Notes: generated by a model from the letters alone, not told the origin. Counted from the first letter of the stretch, positions 27,597 to 37,306 are shown. The stretch: 64,000 nucleotides of DNA from Pelagibacterium luteolum (GCF_900100665.1 NZ_FNCS01000012.1:24225-88224); one strand, 5' to 3'. Numbers and translations: made by a program.

Positions 27597-28286
27597 ATGT
27601 TGGACTTCCCAGCACCCAAGACCATGGCCAAAGCGCTACGTGGTGCGTTGGCCGATCGCGGTGTATCGCTCTCTCACGGTCAATGCCTCGATCTCGTTGC
27701 CAAGCAGTTCGGCTTCGCCGATTGGAATGTTCTCTCCGCGCGTAACGCGGGCGCGCTGCCGCCTTCCGATTTGCCGATACCGAGCGGATGGTTTTCATGC
27801 GGCTCCTTTGATCCCGACCAGTTCCGTGTCGGACGTGCACCCGATGTTCCGGACGCCTCGCTGGCCGAAACGATCGCGACGTCCGGTGTTCCATCCGATG
27901 CGTTCGCCGGCCTTATGCAGTCGTTTTCGGCAGAAGCCTATCGCGGCAAGAGGGTACGATTGACCGCTGAACTCACGGCGCGAGGAGCCGGGGCGGGCAC
28001 GATTTGGTTGCGTGTCGATCCCATCGATGGCGTCCGTCCGTTGGCGTTCGATAACATGATGGATCGAAAAGAGGACGGCCCGATATCGGGCACCACTGAC
28101 TGGACCGAACGCTCGGTGGTTCTCGACGTGGACGATAAAGCCGCCAGCCTCCATTTCGGATTCTTCCTCAAGGCGCCCGGTTCCGTTTTGGCAAGGGCGT
28201 TTCGGATCGACACTGTCGATCAAACGGTGCCGGTGACAAAGGGAAGGCCCCTGCCACCCGGACCAGTCAACCTCGGATTTCAATGA
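27597..28286 (+). CDS. Protein with N-terminal Glyoxalase_8-like helical domain
   Basis: 229 aa. The first 50 residues (AKALRGALADRGVSLSHGQCLDLVAKQFGFADWNVLSA) match the short helical domain labelled as glyoxalase-superfamily related (PF20066) in many alphaproteobacterial proteins. The rest looks like a beta-sandwich of carbohydrate-binding or AraC-associated type (GKRVRLTAELTARGAGAGTIWLRVDP... LHFGFFLKAPGSVLARAF). No catalytic residues are apparent. AAGGAT lies nine bases before ATG 27597. Single gene; 170 bases separate it from the GST gene. Function unknown. Confidence 0.65.
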   Translation: MLDFPAPKTMAKALRGALADRGVSLSHGQCLDLVAKQFGFADWNVLSARNAGALPPSDLPIPSGWFSCGSFDPDQFRVGRAPDVPDASLAETIATSGVPSDAFAGLMQSFSAEAYRGKRVRLTAELTARGAGAGTIWLRVDPIDGVRPLAFDNMMDRKEDGPISGTTDWTERSVVLDVDDKAASLHFGFFLKAPGSVLARAFRIDTVDQTVPVTKGRPLPPGPVNLGFQ

Positions 28287-28320
28287 CGAGGCGGCCGCGA
28301 TCTCAGGCGGCGGCGATCCG

Positions 28321-29130
28321 TTAAAGAGCCGCCTCTAGCTCGGGCCACGCGGCGATGAAAGCGTCGCGGGCTCTGGTGCCGGGCGAGCCGGAGAGGCGGG
28401 TTCGATCCTGGTTGAGCTGTGCGAAGACCACGGTGCGCCCATCGCGCTCGGCCCAGCCGACGAACCAGCCCCATCCGGCGGTGTAGTCAAAGCTGCGGTC
28501 GGCATTGCGGGGGTAGGCGCCGCCGGTCTTGCCGCGCAGGGTCCAGCCATCAGCGGCTGGATAGGCATCGATGATGGCAAAGGTGTTCTCATGGGCCGCG
28601 GTCGAGACGGGAAGGTCGCGCGCGAGCAATTTGACGAGAAACGCCGCTTGATCGCGGGGCGATATCGCAAGGGACGAGCTGACCCACGCGCGCTCCAGGC
28701 CGTTGTCGAAACCGGCGTCGCCGGACATGTCGGCATTGCCGTAATTAAAGGCGCGGAGATAATCGGTCATCGTGGCGGCGCCGAGCGCATGGGTGATGCG
28801 CTGGGAATACCAGAGGACCGAATAGCGCATCCAATCGGATGGGTCGGTATTTTCGGTCCAGCGATCGCCCCAGTCGGGGTCGCCGGGCGTAAAGGCGAGT
28901 TCGGGCGTTTGGGGACCGACAAGGACGCCGCTGTCGAAACCGATGAGCGCGAGCGGGATCTTGAAGGTCGAAGCGGGCGTGACCGGGGTGGTGCAATCGC
29001 CGCGTTCGAGCAGCGCTTCCCCGGTTGAGGCATCCAGGATCAGGGTGCAAATCTCGCGGGCCTGAGACGGCATGGCCGCGGGCACGGCAATGCCCACGGC
29101 CACGATAAGCGCCAGGATGAACCGCGTCAT
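28321..29130 (-). CDS. Class D (OXA-type) beta-lactamase
   Basis: 269 aa periplasmic serine beta-lactamase or close relative. Signal peptide of about 24 residues (ILALIVAVGIAVPAAMPSQA). All three class D motifs are visible: STFK (54-57, nucleophile Ser54 and carbamylated Lys57), YGN (130-132), KTG (201-203), plus the WMRYSVLWYSQ helix and a GWFVGW stretch after KTG. It starts eight bases after the hemA stop in the same direction, an unusual neighbour, and could share its transcript. Chromosomal OXA enzymes of environmental alphaproteobacteria may have narrow activity; resistance is not implied. Confidence 0.88.
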   Translation of the reverse strand: MTRFILALIVAVGIAVPAAMPSQAREICTLILDASTGEALLERGDCTTPVTPASTFKIPLALIGFDSGVLVGPQTPELAFTPGDPDWGDRWTENTDPSDWMRYSVLWYSQRITHALGAATMTDYLRAFNYGNADMSGDAGFDNGLERAWVSSSLAISPRDQAAFLVKLLARDLPVSTAAHENTFAIIDAYPAADGWTLRGKTGGAYPRNADRSFDYTAGWGWFVGWAERDGRTVVFAQLNQDRTRLSGSPGTRARDAFIAAWPELEAAL

Positions 29131-29137
29131 GCGGTGG

Positions 29138-30418
29138 TCATCCACCCACGGTCGGAAGCGTCAGATCGCCGACCACGAGTTTGTTTTCCATGAGTTTGGA
29201 CATGTCGAAATCACGCGGCAGATCGAGTTGCTGCCAGACCGAGATCAACGCGTCGCAGAGTTCGGCGATCATGTCGTCTGAGTGGTAGGGCGTCGGCGTG
29301 ATGCGCAACCGCTCGGTGCCCTTGGGGACCGTGGGGTAGTTGATGGGCTGGATATAGATGTTGTGGCGATCCATCAGCATGTCGCTGGCCGCCTTGCACA
29401 GCCGCGCATCGCCCACGATCAGCGGCACGATATGGGTATCGGTGGGCAGGACGGGCAGGCCGGCTTCGGCGAGGACGCGCTTGACGCGACCGGCCTGGCG
29501 CTGCTGGCCCTCGCGCTCGACATTGGAGACCTTGAGGTGCTCGATCGACGCACGGGCTGCCGCGCAAAGGGCAGGGGGCAGCGCGGTGGTGAAGATGAAT
29601 TCGGGCGCGTAGGAGCGCACGGCGTCGACGATGGCCTTGTTAGCGGTGATGTAGCCGCCCATGACGCCAAAGCCCTTGGCCAGAGTGCCTTCGATGATAT
29701 CGATGCGGTCCATCAGGCCTTCGCGCTCGCACATGCCGCCGCCACGCGGGCCGTACATGCCTACGGCATGAACTTCGTCGATATAGGTCATGGCGTTGAA
29801 TTCATCGGCCAGATCAGCGATGGCCTCGATGGGCGCGATGTCGCCATCCATGGAATAGACGGATTCAAAAACGATCAGCTTGGGGCGCTGCTTGCCGGCT
29901 GCCGAGAGCAGTTCGCGCAGATGATCGAGATCGTTGTGGCGGAAAATCTTCTTTTCCATGCCCGACTGGCGCACGCCCTGGATCATAGATGCGTGGTTGA
30001 GCTGATCGGAGAGGATCAGGCAATCGGGAATGAGGCGGGCGACCGTCGAAATCGTGGCTTCGTTGGAAACGAAACCCGAGGTGAAGACGAGGGCGGCTTC
30101 CTTGCGGTGCAAATCGGCGAGCGAGCGCTCGAGCTCGACGAGAGGACGGTTGGTGCCTGAAATGTTGCGTGTGCCGCCGGCGCCTGCGCCGAGCTTTCCG
30201 GCAGTCTCCTGCATTTCGCCGATCACCTTGGGGTGCTGGCCCATGCCGAGATAATCATTCGAGCACCAGATGGTGATTTCGTGCCGATTGTCCGCGCTGT
30301 CGCGGAAAATGGCGCGGGGAAAATGCCCGGCAATGCGTTCGATATCGGCAAAGACGCGATAGCGCTTTTCAACGCGAAGCGCATCGATCGCATCTTCAAA
30401 GATGCCGCGGTAGTCCAT
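29138..30418 (-). CDS. hemA: 5-aminolevulinate synthase
   Basis: Condenses glycine and succinyl-CoA to 5-aminolevulinate, the committed step of tetrapyrrole synthesis in alphaproteobacteria. 426 aa PLP enzyme of the alpha-oxoamine synthase family: [49 protein letters not shown], and the PLP lysine in [17 protein letters not shown] 30418 was chosen because GGAG stands eight bases upstream and the protein then begins [20 protein letters not shown] as in the family. An FNR/FixK-like box is about 120 bases upstream. Confidence 0.96.
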   Translation of the reverse strand: MDYRGIFEDAIDALRVEKRYRVFADIERIAGHFPRAIFRDSADNRHEITIWCSNDYLGMGQHPKVIGEMQETAGKLGAGAGGTRNISGTNRPLVELERSLADLHRKEAALVFTSGFVSNEATISTVARLIPDCLILSDQLNHASMIQGVRQSGMEKKIFRHNDLDHLRELLSAAGKQRPKLIVFESVYSMDGDIAPIEAIADLADEFNAMTYIDEVHAVGMYGPRGGGMCEREGLMDRIDIIEGTLAKGFGVMGGYITANKAIVDAVRSYAPEFIFTTALPPALCAAARASIEHLKVSNVEREGQQRQAGRVKRVLAEAGLPVLPTDTHIVPLIVGDARLCKAASDMLMDRHNIYIQPINYPTVPKGTERLRITPTPYHSDDMIAELCDALISVWQQLDLPRDFDMSKLMENKLVVGDLTLPTVGG

Positions 30419-30818
30419 GAGGCCAACTCCAATCGCGCCGGAGGCTGACGGCTGTAAACCTGCCCTGGCACCTAGTCTTTTCATGTGCGCTTCAGCATGG
30501 CGCACCTTGATCATTTGCACCCCGGCGCCGGAGTACGACATGATCTGTATCAAATCGATCCGTGAGATGTCATCGTCAAATTTGGCGTTGGCGTTCCGCT
30601 ATGCGGGAATTGCTTATCCAACTCATCGCTTTATAGCGGGAGATTGGCTAAAAGTCAGAAGAAAATCAGCGCGACCCAATGACGCGAGCCATGCTTGCGG
30701 CCCAACGTCTTGCCGCTGTGGCTGGCGCTGCGTAGTCTTGTCGCGGATGACCACTTTCCCGCCGTATTCCCTCCGCAAAGGATTCGGCAATATTTTTGAT
30801 AGAGGCGACGAGATTATC
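30419..30818. other. Divergent hemA / OmpA-lipoprotein intergenic region (400 bases)
   Basis: No credible gene; the open frames extending from both neighbours into this space lack family content. It holds an FNR/FixK-like box (separate entry). The 3' part is AT-rich (TTTTTGATAG near 30795), suitable as the promoter of the lipoprotein gene. Confidence 0.5.
30540..30553. promoter_or_regulatory. FNR/FixK-like box upstream of hemA
   Basis: ATGATCTGTATCAA matches the TTGAT-N4-ATCAA consensus at nine of ten positions. It lies about 122 bases upstream of the hemA start codon. Oxygen control of hemA by FnrL/FixK proteins is established in several alphaproteobacteria. Confidence 0.6.
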
Positions 30819-31481
30819 ATGAGAACTCAAGCTATTGCCCTTACGGCGGTTGCCGCAATGTTTCTGGCCGGCTGCTCGACCAATCCTTACACAGGCGAAT
30901 CGCAGCTTTCCAACACGGCAGGCGGTGCGCTGCTGGGTGCCGGCGGCGGCGCTCTCGGCGGCGCGCTGATCGGGTCGGCAGTTGGTGATGCGCGTGTCGG
31001 CGCTCTGATCGGGGCCGGTGTCGGTGCTGTCGCCGGTGGGGCGATCGGCAATTATATGGACGAACAGGAAGCCCAGCTCCGCGCCCAGCTTCAGGGCACC
31101 GGTGTTTCGGTTACCCGCGTTGGCGACAATATCGTCCTCAACATGCCGTCCAACATCACGTTCGGCGTCAACCAGTCCGATATCCAGCCAGCGTTCCAGA
31201 ACACGCTGCGCTCGGTGTCGCTGGTGCTCCAGGAATACAACCAGACCCTGGTCGATATCATCGGCTACACGGACTCGACCGGTTCGGCGAGCTACAACCT
31301 CACCCTGTCCCAGCAGCGCGCCACCTCAGTGCAGCGCACTCTTGCCCAGTTCGGTGTCGATCCACGCCGCTTCTTTGTCGAGGGCCGCGGCATGGCCAAC
31401 CCCATCGCCGACAACTCGACGGAAGCAGGTCGTGCGCAGAACCGCCGCGTCGAAATCCGCATCGTTCCGATCCGTCAGTAG
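30819..31481 (+). CDS. OmpA-family outer-membrane lipoprotein with glycine-zipper domain
   Basis: 220 aa. Lipoprotein signal peptide with lipobox LAGC (Cys at about 19), then a glycine-zipper segment (GGALLGAGGGALGGALIGSAVGD... GALIGAGVGAVAGGAIGNYMD) and a C-terminal OmpA domain (ITFGVNQSDIQPAFQNTLRSV, DIIGYTDSTGSASYNLTLSQQRA, EGRGMANPIADNSTEAGRAQNRRVEI) that binds peptidoglycan. The Asp and Arg residues that hold diaminopimelate are present. YiaD-like; it links outer membrane and wall. A strong intrinsic terminator follows. Confidence 0.92.
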   Translation: MRTQAIALTAVAAMFLAGCSTNPYTGESQLSNTAGGALLGAGGGALGGALIGSAVGDARVGALIGAGVGAVAGGAIGNYMDEQEAQLRAQLQGTGVSVTRVGDNIVLNMPSNITFGVNQSDIQPAFQNTLRSVSLVLQEYNQTLVDIIGYTDSTGSASYNLTLSQQRATSVQRTLAQFGVDPRRFFVEGRGMANPIADNSTEAGRAQNRRVEIRIVPIRQ

Positions 31482-31500
31482 TCTGTTCGGACTGTCCAAC

Positions 31501-31534
31501 AAAAAAGGCGCGCCCTTGCGGGTGCGCCTTTTTT
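31501..31534 (+). terminator. Rho-independent terminator
   Basis: A-run, a stem pairing GGCGCGCCC with GGGTGCGCC across a TTGC loop, then a run of six T. The A- and T-runs make it usable in both directions, so it may serve both the OmpA lipoprotein and the convergent L,D-transpeptidase gene. Confidence 0.9.
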
Positions 31535-31553
31535 CATGGCCAAGCGCCGGTCC

Positions 31554-32285
31554 CTAGACCAACTGGGCCTGCCCCATCGACGGGTCCTGGGACAAAGGCT
31601 GAGTTGTCGGGGATTGCAGGACAACGATGGTCGAGCCGGCCCGCACATTGTCGGCAAGGTGGATGACGTCCTGGTGCAGCAGACGGACGCAGCCCGAAGA
31701 CACCGCTTGACCGATGGTCCAGGTCTCGCCCGTGCCGTGAATGCGGTAGATCGTGTCGCGATTGCCTTCATGGATATAGAGCGCGCGCGCGCCGAGCGGG
31801 TTGTCGAGCCCCGGAGGCTGGCCCCGGCGCCACTGTTCCAGTTCGGGCTGACGGTCGACCATTTCCGAAGGCGGTGTCCAGACCGGCCATTCGCGCGAAT
31901 AGGCAATGTGGCCGCGTCCCGCCCATTCAAAGCCTGCGCGACCCAGGCCCGCGCCGTAGCGCATCGCCATGCCGTTGTCCTGAACGTGGTAGAGATAGTA
32001 ATTGGCTGTGTCGACGATCACCGTGCCAGGCCGCTCGGTGGTCGAATAGGGCACGCTTTGGCGGTAGTAGCGCTGCTCGAGATAGCGCAGATCGACGGCT
32101 GGAACCGGGAACTGCTCATAGGGCATCGCCGCATACATCGCGACGACTTCTGGAGAGATCGGAGGCGGAAGGGTGACGGGCTGGGTCGTCACAGGGGCGG
32201 TGGTGGTGCAGCCCGCGGCGGTCAGCGCCAGAAGGCTCGATGCCCCGGCAAGAAAACCGCGGCGGGAGAGGGTGATGTCATTCAT
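31554..32285 (-). CDS. L,D-transpeptidase (YkuD domain), Tat/lipoprotein exported
   Basis: 243 aa. N-terminal twin-arginine-type signal with lipobox (SRRGFLAGASSLLALTAAGC). The YkuD domain has TVIVDTANYYLYHVQDNGMAMRYGAGLGRAGFEW at its start and the catalytic block IHGTGETWTIGQAVSSGCVRL with nucleophile Cys at about 197. It forms 3-3 cross-links in peptidoglycan or attaches outer-membrane lipoproteins to it. Its position opposite an OmpA-type peptidoglycan-binding lipoprotein, sharing a terminator, suits a cell-envelope locus. Confidence 0.9.
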   Translation of the reverse strand: MNDITLSRRGFLAGASSLLALTAAGCTTTAPVTTQPVTLPPPISPEVVAMYAAMPYEQFPVPAVDLRYLEQRYYRQSVPYSTTERPGTVIVDTANYYLYHVQDNGMAMRYGAGLGRAGFEWAGRGHIAYSREWPVWTPPSEMVDRQPELEQWRRGQPPGLDNPLGARALYIHEGNRDTIYRIHGTGETWTIGQAVSSGCVRLLHQDVIHLADNVRAGSTIVVLQSPTTQPLSQDPSMGQAQLV

Positions 32286-32363
32286 GTCAAAAAACTTCTC
32301 ATACGGACGGAGGCATTGGGGCTTCGTCCAGGGATAGCAGGAGGATAGCGATCTGTGTTGCGA

Positions 32364-32720
32364 TCAGACCCTGGGCGGGGGGAGGACGGGGAAGGGTTCG
32401 ATACCGATACGGTCGATCAGGGGCTCTATGATCGCCCAGTGAGCTTGGGGCTGCTTGGGCTCGATGTCGCAGGCATGGGGGATTTGCCCATGCACCTTGC
32501 AGCCGGGCACCACCATGCCGAGCGCCAACTCTTTCCAGCAGCGCCCAAGCATGAGCTCTGGGCGATCGAGAGGGCTGGCGGTATCGGTCGGTTGGTCGTC
32601 GAGCACGCACCATTGCGCCAAAGGCATGGCATGCGTCTCGGTCGTTGCCGCCGTGGCGAACGAACTCGAGAGCAGAACCAGTCCAATGGTCAGCATGATG
32701 ATGGGCAGGATGCGTGTCAT
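32364..32720 (-). CDS. Small secreted hypothetical protein
   Basis: 118 aa with a clear signal peptide (MTRILPIIMLTIGLVLLSSSFATA). The mature part is about 95 residues and has four Cys (WCVLDD, GRCWKEL, PGCKVHG, HACDIEP), an even number suited to two disulfides in the periplasm, and a Pro-rich C-terminus (FPVLPPPRV). No family was recognised. It reads in the same direction as the L,D-transpeptidase gene, 78 bases upstream of it, and may be part of that envelope unit. Confidence 0.6.
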   Translation of the reverse strand: MTRILPIIMLTIGLVLLSSSFATAATTETHAMPLAQWCVLDDQPTDTASPLDRPELMLGRCWKELALGMVVPGCKVHGQIPHACDIEPKQPQAHWAIIEPLIDRIGIEPFPVLPPPRV

Positions 32721-32918
32721 GGCCTATCGGTTACCGTATCAATCATGGCGCGATAAAGGCGCAGACCGGTAACGGACGAGTGAGGCAGTGCCGAGAGGCG
32801 CCCTGTGTTGCCCGGGGGTCACAGGCTGGCAGATGCATTTATCGTTGTGGACGCGTCCTTGTTGCGCTTTGCCAGCGCCACAATCGATCCGTAATGTCGC
32901 GCCCTCGACACGATCCGG

Positions 32919-35234
32919 ATGACCATGACCGACACGACCAAAGCCATCACCGCCCTTATCGCCACCGAAATTGCGGCACGTCCCGAACAGGTGAAATCTG
33001 CAATAGACCTGCTTGATGGCGGCGCCACGGTGCCGTTCATCGCACGATATCGCAAGGAGGTGACGGGCGGGCTCGACGATGTGCAATTGCGCACGCTGGG
33101 CGAACGCCTCGGCTATCTGCGTGAACTCGAGGCGCGCCGGATTGCGATCGTCCAGTCGATCGACGGGCAAGGCAAGCTGACGCCCGACCTGGCGGCCCAG
33201 ATCGCCCGCGTTACGACCAAGTCCGAGCTGGAAGATATCTATCTCCCCTATAAGCCCAAGCGTCGCACCAAGGGGGAGATCGCCCGAGAGCGCGGTCTCG
33301 AACCATTGGCCGACGCGCTGTTTGGCAACCGCACGCTGATACCGCTGGCCGAGGCTGAAAAATTCCTGTCCGACGAGGTGCCGGATGCCAAGGCTGCCCT
33401 GGATGGGGCCCGTGATATCCTGGCCGAACGCTTCGCGGTCGATGCGGACCTCATCGGGAAGCTGCGTACCTATATGGAAGCAAAGGCCATGATGCGCGCG
33501 CGGGTGATGGAGGGTAAGGCCGAGCAGGGCGCCAAGTTTTCCGACTATTTCGACCACGTGGAACCCTGGGCGAAGGTGCCGAGCCACCGCGCGCTGGCGA
33601 TGCTGCGCGGGCGCAATGAAGAGATCTTGAGCGTCGATCTCGAACTCGATGCCGATGCGGACGGCAAGTACAAGCCTGCCGAGGCTATGGTCGCCGCGCA
33701 TTTCGGCGTCCGCGCCGATGGCGGTCCCGCTGACCAATGGTTGATGGAGGTGGCGCGCTGGAGCTGGCGCGTGAAGCTATGGCTCCATTTGTCGGTCGAT
33801 CTGATGGGGCGGTTGCGCGAGCGTGCCGAGGACGAGGCCATCACGGTGTTCGCGCGCAATCTCAAGGACCTCCTCCTTGCCGCGCCGGCCGGCAATCGGG
33901 CGACGATGGGGCTGGACCCTGGAATTCGGACCGGGGTGAAGGTCGCTGTCGTCGATGCGACGGGCAAGGTGCTCGACACGGCAACGGTCTATCCTTTCCA
34001 GCCGCGCAACGATGTGCAGGGCGCCATCGCCGTGCTAATGGCGCTCGTCGCTCGCCATAAGGTCGAACTCATCGCCATAGGCAATGGCACCGCCAGCCGG
34101 GAAACTGAGCGATTGGCGGCTGAAATGCTGGCCAGGGTGCCAGCGCCCAAGCCGTTAAAGGTCGTTGTCAGCGAAGCGGGAGCTTCGGTCTATTCGGCCT
34201 CCGAGACCGCATCGAACGAATTGCCCGATCTCGACGTCTCCTTGCGGGGTGCCGTATCGATTGCGCGCCGGCTTCAGGACCCACTTGCGGAACTGGTGAA
34301 GATCGATCCCAAATCGATCGGAGTAGGGCAGTATCAGCACGACGTCGACCAGTACCGCATGGCGAAATCGCTCGATGCGGTGGTCGAGGACGCCGTCAAT
34401 GCCGTGGGAGTCGACCTCAATACAGCTTCGGCGCCACTGCTTGCCCGGGTGTCGGGGCTGGGCACCTCGCTGGCAGAGGCGATCGTCGCGCACCGCAACG
34501 CCAATGGCGCGTTCTCGTCGCGCAAGGATCTTTTGTCGGTGTCGCGTCTTGGTCCCAAGGCGTTCGAACAGGCGGCGGGGTTCCTGCGCATCCGCGACGG
34601 TGCCGAGCCGCTCGATGCGTCCTCGGTCCATCCGGAAGCCTATGGCGTGGCGCGCAAGATCGTCGCTGCGTGTGGCCGCGATATCCGCGCCCTGATGGGC
34701 GACACAGCGGCTCTGAAAAATCTCGACGCCAGACATTTCGTCGATGAGACGTTCGGATTGCCCACGGTGCGCGATATTCTCGCCGAACTTGAAAAACCCG
34801 GCCGCGATCCACGCCCGGAATTCAAGACGGCCACCTTTGCCGATGGGGTCGAAGAGATATCAGATCTCAAACCCGGCATGATGCTCGAAGGGACAGTTAC
34901 CAATGTCGCCGCCTTCGGAGCCTTCGTCGATATCGGTGTGCATCAGGACGGATTGGTCCACGTGTCTCAACTTGCCGACAAATTCGTCAAGGACGCCCAT
35001 GAGGTGGTCAAGACCGGCGACGTCGTGAAGGTCAAGGTGCTCGAAGTGGATGCCAAGCGAAAACGCATCAGCCTTTCGATGCGCAGGGATGCGGCTCCTG
35101 AGCGGGCGAATGCTCAACCAAAGCGTGACGACCGGTCAACGCCCAGAAGTCGGCCACCCGCTGTTAAGGCCAGTGAGGCTGCGTCTGGCGCACTGGGGGC
35201 GGCGCTGGCAGAAGCGATGCGGAACAAGCGCTAG
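32919..35234 (+). CDS. tex: Tex-family transcription accessory / RNA-binding protein
   Basis: 771 aa. Family order is intact: N-terminal Tex helical domain ([36 protein letters not shown]), YqgF-like RNase H fold ([20 protein letters not shown]), helix-hairpin-helix DNA-binding segment ([19 protein letters not shown]), and an S1 RNA-binding domain at about 640-715 ([32 protein letters not shown]). It associates with RNA and RNA polymerase. The C-terminal tail is basic. ATG 32919 or the in-frame ATG two codons later may be used. Confidence 0.95.
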   Translation: MTMTDTTKAITALIATEIAARPEQVKSAIDLLDGGATVPFIARYRKEVTGGLDDVQLRTLGERLGYLRELEARRIAIVQSIDGQGKLTPDLAAQIARVTTKSELEDIYLPYKPKRRTKGEIARERGLEPLADALFGNRTLIPLAEAEKFLSDEVPDAKAALDGARDILAERFAVDADLIGKLRTYMEAKAMMRARVMEGKAEQGAKFSDYFDHVEPWAKVPSHRALAMLRGRNEEILSVDLELDADADGKYKPAEAMVAAHFGVRADGGPADQWLMEVARWSWRVKLWLHLSVDLMGRLRERAEDEAITVFARNLKDLLLAAPAGNRATMGLDPGIRTGVKVAVVDATGKVLDTATVYPFQPRNDVQGAIAVLMALVARHKVELIAIGNGTASRETERLAAEMLARVPAPKPLKVVVSEAGASVYSASETASNELPDLDVSLRGAVSIARRLQDPLAELVKIDPKSIGVGQYQHDVDQYRMAKSLDAVVEDAVNAVGVDLNTASAPLLARVSGLGTSLAEAIVAHRNANGAFSSRKDLLSVSRLGPKAFEQAAGFLRIRDGAEPLDASSVHPEAYGVARKIVAACGRDIRALMGDTAALKNLDARHFVDETFGLPTVRDILAELEKPGRDPRPEFKTATFADGVEEISDLKPGMMLEGTVTNVAAFGAFVDIGVHQDGLVHVSQLADKFVKDAHEVVKTGDVVKVKVLEVDAKRKRISLSMRRDAAPERANAQPKRDDRSTPRSRPPAVKASEAASGALGAALAEAMRNKR

Positions 35235-35274
35235 TCGGCGTCGTTTTCCCTATCCAATGATGCTGGAGATATCC

Positions 35275-35550
35275 ATGTCGCAATTCCGGGCGTTCACCGG
35301 GTCTGAGACCCAAGGCACGATTGTTGTAAGGGTGCTCGACAGCCCGGAGGGACCGCGCGCCTTTATCCGGCAGGTGTCCGACCCCGCCGATGTGGCCGAA
35401 GACACGATCGAACAAAGCGAAGAGATGCCCGTCGAAGAGGCGCTTGCTTTAGCACGCAACAAGGCCGCCAACATGGACGGCGGGGCCGAAATCGTTATCG
35501 ACCTCGGCCCCGATGCAAAGTGGGACGACCACTGGGGGCGGCTGGATTAG
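35275..35550 (+). CDS. Small acidic conserved hypothetical protein
   Basis: 91 aa, soluble and acidic (VADPADVAEDTIEQSEEMPVEEALALARNKA is typical in composition), with a beta-rich first half (SETQGTIVVRVLDSPEGPRAFIRQV) and a helix-rich second half. No domain name is recognised. ATG 35275 is supported by GGAG seven bases upstream, which rejects the longer frame that overlaps tex. It follows tex after 40 bases and may be co-transcribed. Function unknown. Confidence 0.6.
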   Translation: MSQFRAFTGSETQGTIVVRVLDSPEGPRAFIRQVSDPADVAEDTIEQSEEMPVEEALALARNKAANMDGGAEIVIDLGPDAKWDDHWGRLD

Positions 35551-35586
35551 ACCCCGGCCGCCAAAATAGTGTTCTCTACGCCCAAA

Positions 35587-35904
35587 TCAGCGCTGGCTGA
35601 TGTGGTAGAGATATCCGAGACCGAACCCCACGATGGCGGCCACGGCGAGCACGGTGCCGGTGGCGGCGGGCGCCTTGTGGGCGGCTTTGTTGATGATTTC
35701 GATGTCGCGTTGGACCTGCTTGCTGGCCCTGCGCGCGTTCTTGCGAGCGCCGCGCCACAAATCTTCGGCCTCATCGCTCAGTTCGTCGAAATCGATGCCG
35801 TTATCCGCGAGGGTCTTGGAAATGCTCTGAAGCTGCTTGCGCAGATCGCGAACCTGATGGTCGAGGTTTTTGTTGATGCCATTGGCAAAGCTGAAATCGG
35901 CCAT
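35587..35904 (-). CDS. Small helical protein with C-terminal membrane anchor (DUF883/ElaB-like)
   Basis: 105 aa. A long amphipathic helix region (LDHQVRDLRKQLQSISKTLADNGIDFDELSDEAEDLWRGARKNARRASKQV) precedes one C-terminal hydrophobic helix (ATGTVLAVAAIVGFGLGYLYHI). This layout resembles ElaB/YqjD-type proteins that sit on the inner membrane and may tether ribosomes; homology is not certain. ATG 35904 was taken; the longer frame adds a basic MSSNSQRRRR leader. Convergent with the small gene after tex. Confidence 0.6.
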   Translation of the reverse strand: MADFSFANGINKNLDHQVRDLRKQLQSISKTLADNGIDFDELSDEAEDLWRGARKNARRASKQVQRDIEIINKAAHKAPAATGTVLAVAAIVGFGLGYLYHISQR

Positions 35905-35942
35905 GCGTCGTCTCCGTTGCGAATTTGAACTCACAACGAACT

Positions 35943-35964
35943 GGGAACCCTGCGGTTCCCTTTT
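35943..35964 (+). terminator. Short hairpin with T4 run
   Basis: GGGAACC/GGTTCCC with a CTGC loop followed by TTTT on the plus strand. No plus-strand gene ends just upstream, so it may instead be a leader hairpin of the minus-strand gene at 35587-35904 or a weak bidirectional signal. Confidence 0.35.
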
Positions 35965-35975
35965 CAGAAATACGC

Positions 35976-36305
35976 CTATTGAGCGCCGGCCGCCTCGCGA
36001 CGATAGAGTTCATAGGTGCCATGGCATGCGAAGGACGCGATAATGCGGTGGGCGGGCCCAAGGGCGCTGGCTACGCGGTCACAGACCAGTTCCGTCGCCG
36101 CCTGGATTTCCGGATCGATCAGGCCGAAATAGCAGACCATCTTGTAGCTCGACTTGAACGCGGCTCCGATTTCGGGGCGCAGTGACTCTTCGACGAAGGC
36201 CTCGCAGCGGTTGATGGCGTCGATTTCGGACAACCCTTGGGCCGCAGCCGGGTGAATGCCAAGCCCCGCCATTCCGATTGCCAGCCCCAGCAGCACGCGC
36301 ATCAT
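35976..36305 (-). CDS. Small secreted hypothetical protein
   Basis: 109 aa with a signal peptide (MMRVLLGLAIGMAGLGIHPAAA). The mature part of about 86 residues contains four Cys (INRCEAF, KMVCYFG, ELVCDRV, SFACHGT), likely two disulfides in the periplasm, and is mostly helical. No family was recognised. It is flanked by another secreted-protein gene on the same strand, with 115 bases between them. Confidence 0.55.
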   Translation of the reverse strand: MMRVLLGLAIGMAGLGIHPAAAQGLSEIDAINRCEAFVEESLRPEIGAAFKSSYKMVCYFGLIDPEIQAATELVCDRVASALGPAHRIIASFACHGTYELYRREAAGAQ

Positions 36306-36419
36306 CGAACCTAATCCCCAGTCGCAAACCCACCCAATCGTAAATTCAGTCGGCTCTCAACGAAAAGCTGCATAGGCGAAAAAGGATAGTGTGCGATGTT
36401 GCCGAACTGCCGCAGAAGG

Positions 36420-37019
36420 CTACTGCGGCGTGCAACTGGCGGGAAGGATGGCCTCGAGCGCGCCCTCTGCCGGAGCAAGCTCGCTCGACACGATCGAGAG
36501 GGGCCTAAACGGCGGCGTTGCCTGATTTCCTGGCTGGGGCAGGCTTAAAGTGTAGCAGCCGGCAAAGCTTTCGGTGCTGCCATCGCGTTGAGTGGCCGCG
36601 AGGGCGACGGGAATGGCCGAATATTGCGTGCCCGCCGTGCCTTCGGTGATCTCCGCGCCGATCAGGATGTCGACCGATTGCGTATCGGCATATCCTGCGG
36701 CGAAGGCATCGAAATCAGCTTGCATCGCCTCGATATCTGCATCCGAATATGCTTGCTCGAAATACGACCACGCGCGCAGATATTCCTGGCGGTTGATGGC
36801 GTTGTAGAGCGAGTCAATGATCGATGCTGATGTGGAGCGGTCGTCATAATAAGGGTTTTCCGGAACGGTCTCGGTGGATTCGGGCGCTGGCGGCAGCACC
36901 TCTTCGAGAACGATCACTGGAGCGTCCTGTACCTCCGGGATGGGCAAGGTCAAAACCTCTTGGGCCGCCGCGGGAACCGCAAGGCACGCAGTGAGAACAG
37001 GCAGCACAAACAGACGCAT
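36420..37019 (-). CDS. Secreted hypothetical protein
   Basis: 199 aa. Signal peptide (LFVLPVLTACLAVPAAA), then a Pro/Glu-rich linker (PEVQDAPVIVLEEVLPPAPES), then a domain of about 130 residues starting SIIDSLYNAINRQEYLRAWSYFEQAYSD, a pattern typical of NTF2-like or TPR-like helical starts, with FAGCYTLSLPQPGN and a final Cys. Two Cys in the mature part could pair. The domain may be NTF2-like, but I cannot confirm this. AGGAG lies just before its ATG. Confidence 0.6.
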   Translation of the reverse strand: MRLFVLPVLTACLAVPAAAQEVLTLPIPEVQDAPVIVLEEVLPPAPESTETVPENPYYDDRSTSASIIDSLYNAINRQEYLRAWSYFEQAYSDADIEAMQADFDAFAAGYADTQSVDILIGAEITEGTAGTQYSAIPVALAATQRDGSTESFAGCYTLSLPQPGNQATPPFRPLSIVSSELAPAEGALEAILPASCTPQ

Positions 37020-37104
37020 AGGAAACTCCTTTAGAGCCCTAACGCGTAAATGCCGATGGCGTTGCCATAAAGGTGGCCAGATGACGAAGAGGATTTAGGA
37101 AAAC

Positions 37105-37179
37105 TGGTGCTGCCGGAGAGATTTGAACTCTCGGCCTCTCCCTTACCAAGGGAGTGCTCTACCCCTGAGCTACGGCAGC
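37105..37179 (-). tRNA. tRNA-Thr (anticodon GGT)
   Basis: 75 nt including the encoded CCA. Acceptor stem GCTGCCG/CGGCAGC, D-arm TAGCTCAGGGGTAGAGCA, anticodon stem CTCCC/GGGAG around loop TTGGTAA giving GGT, and T-arm GAGAG TTCAAAT CTCTC. All arms pair. Confidence 0.95.
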
Positions 37180-37306
37180 ACTGGATTGCGCGGCGTGGCG
37201 AAGGCGCCACCCGAATGCGGGCCTCTACTGCCACACCCTCCTTATGGACGCAAGGGCAAAAAGCGGGCAGTTAGGGGTTCAGTTTCGCGTGCAGGAGAGG
37301 CTTGTG

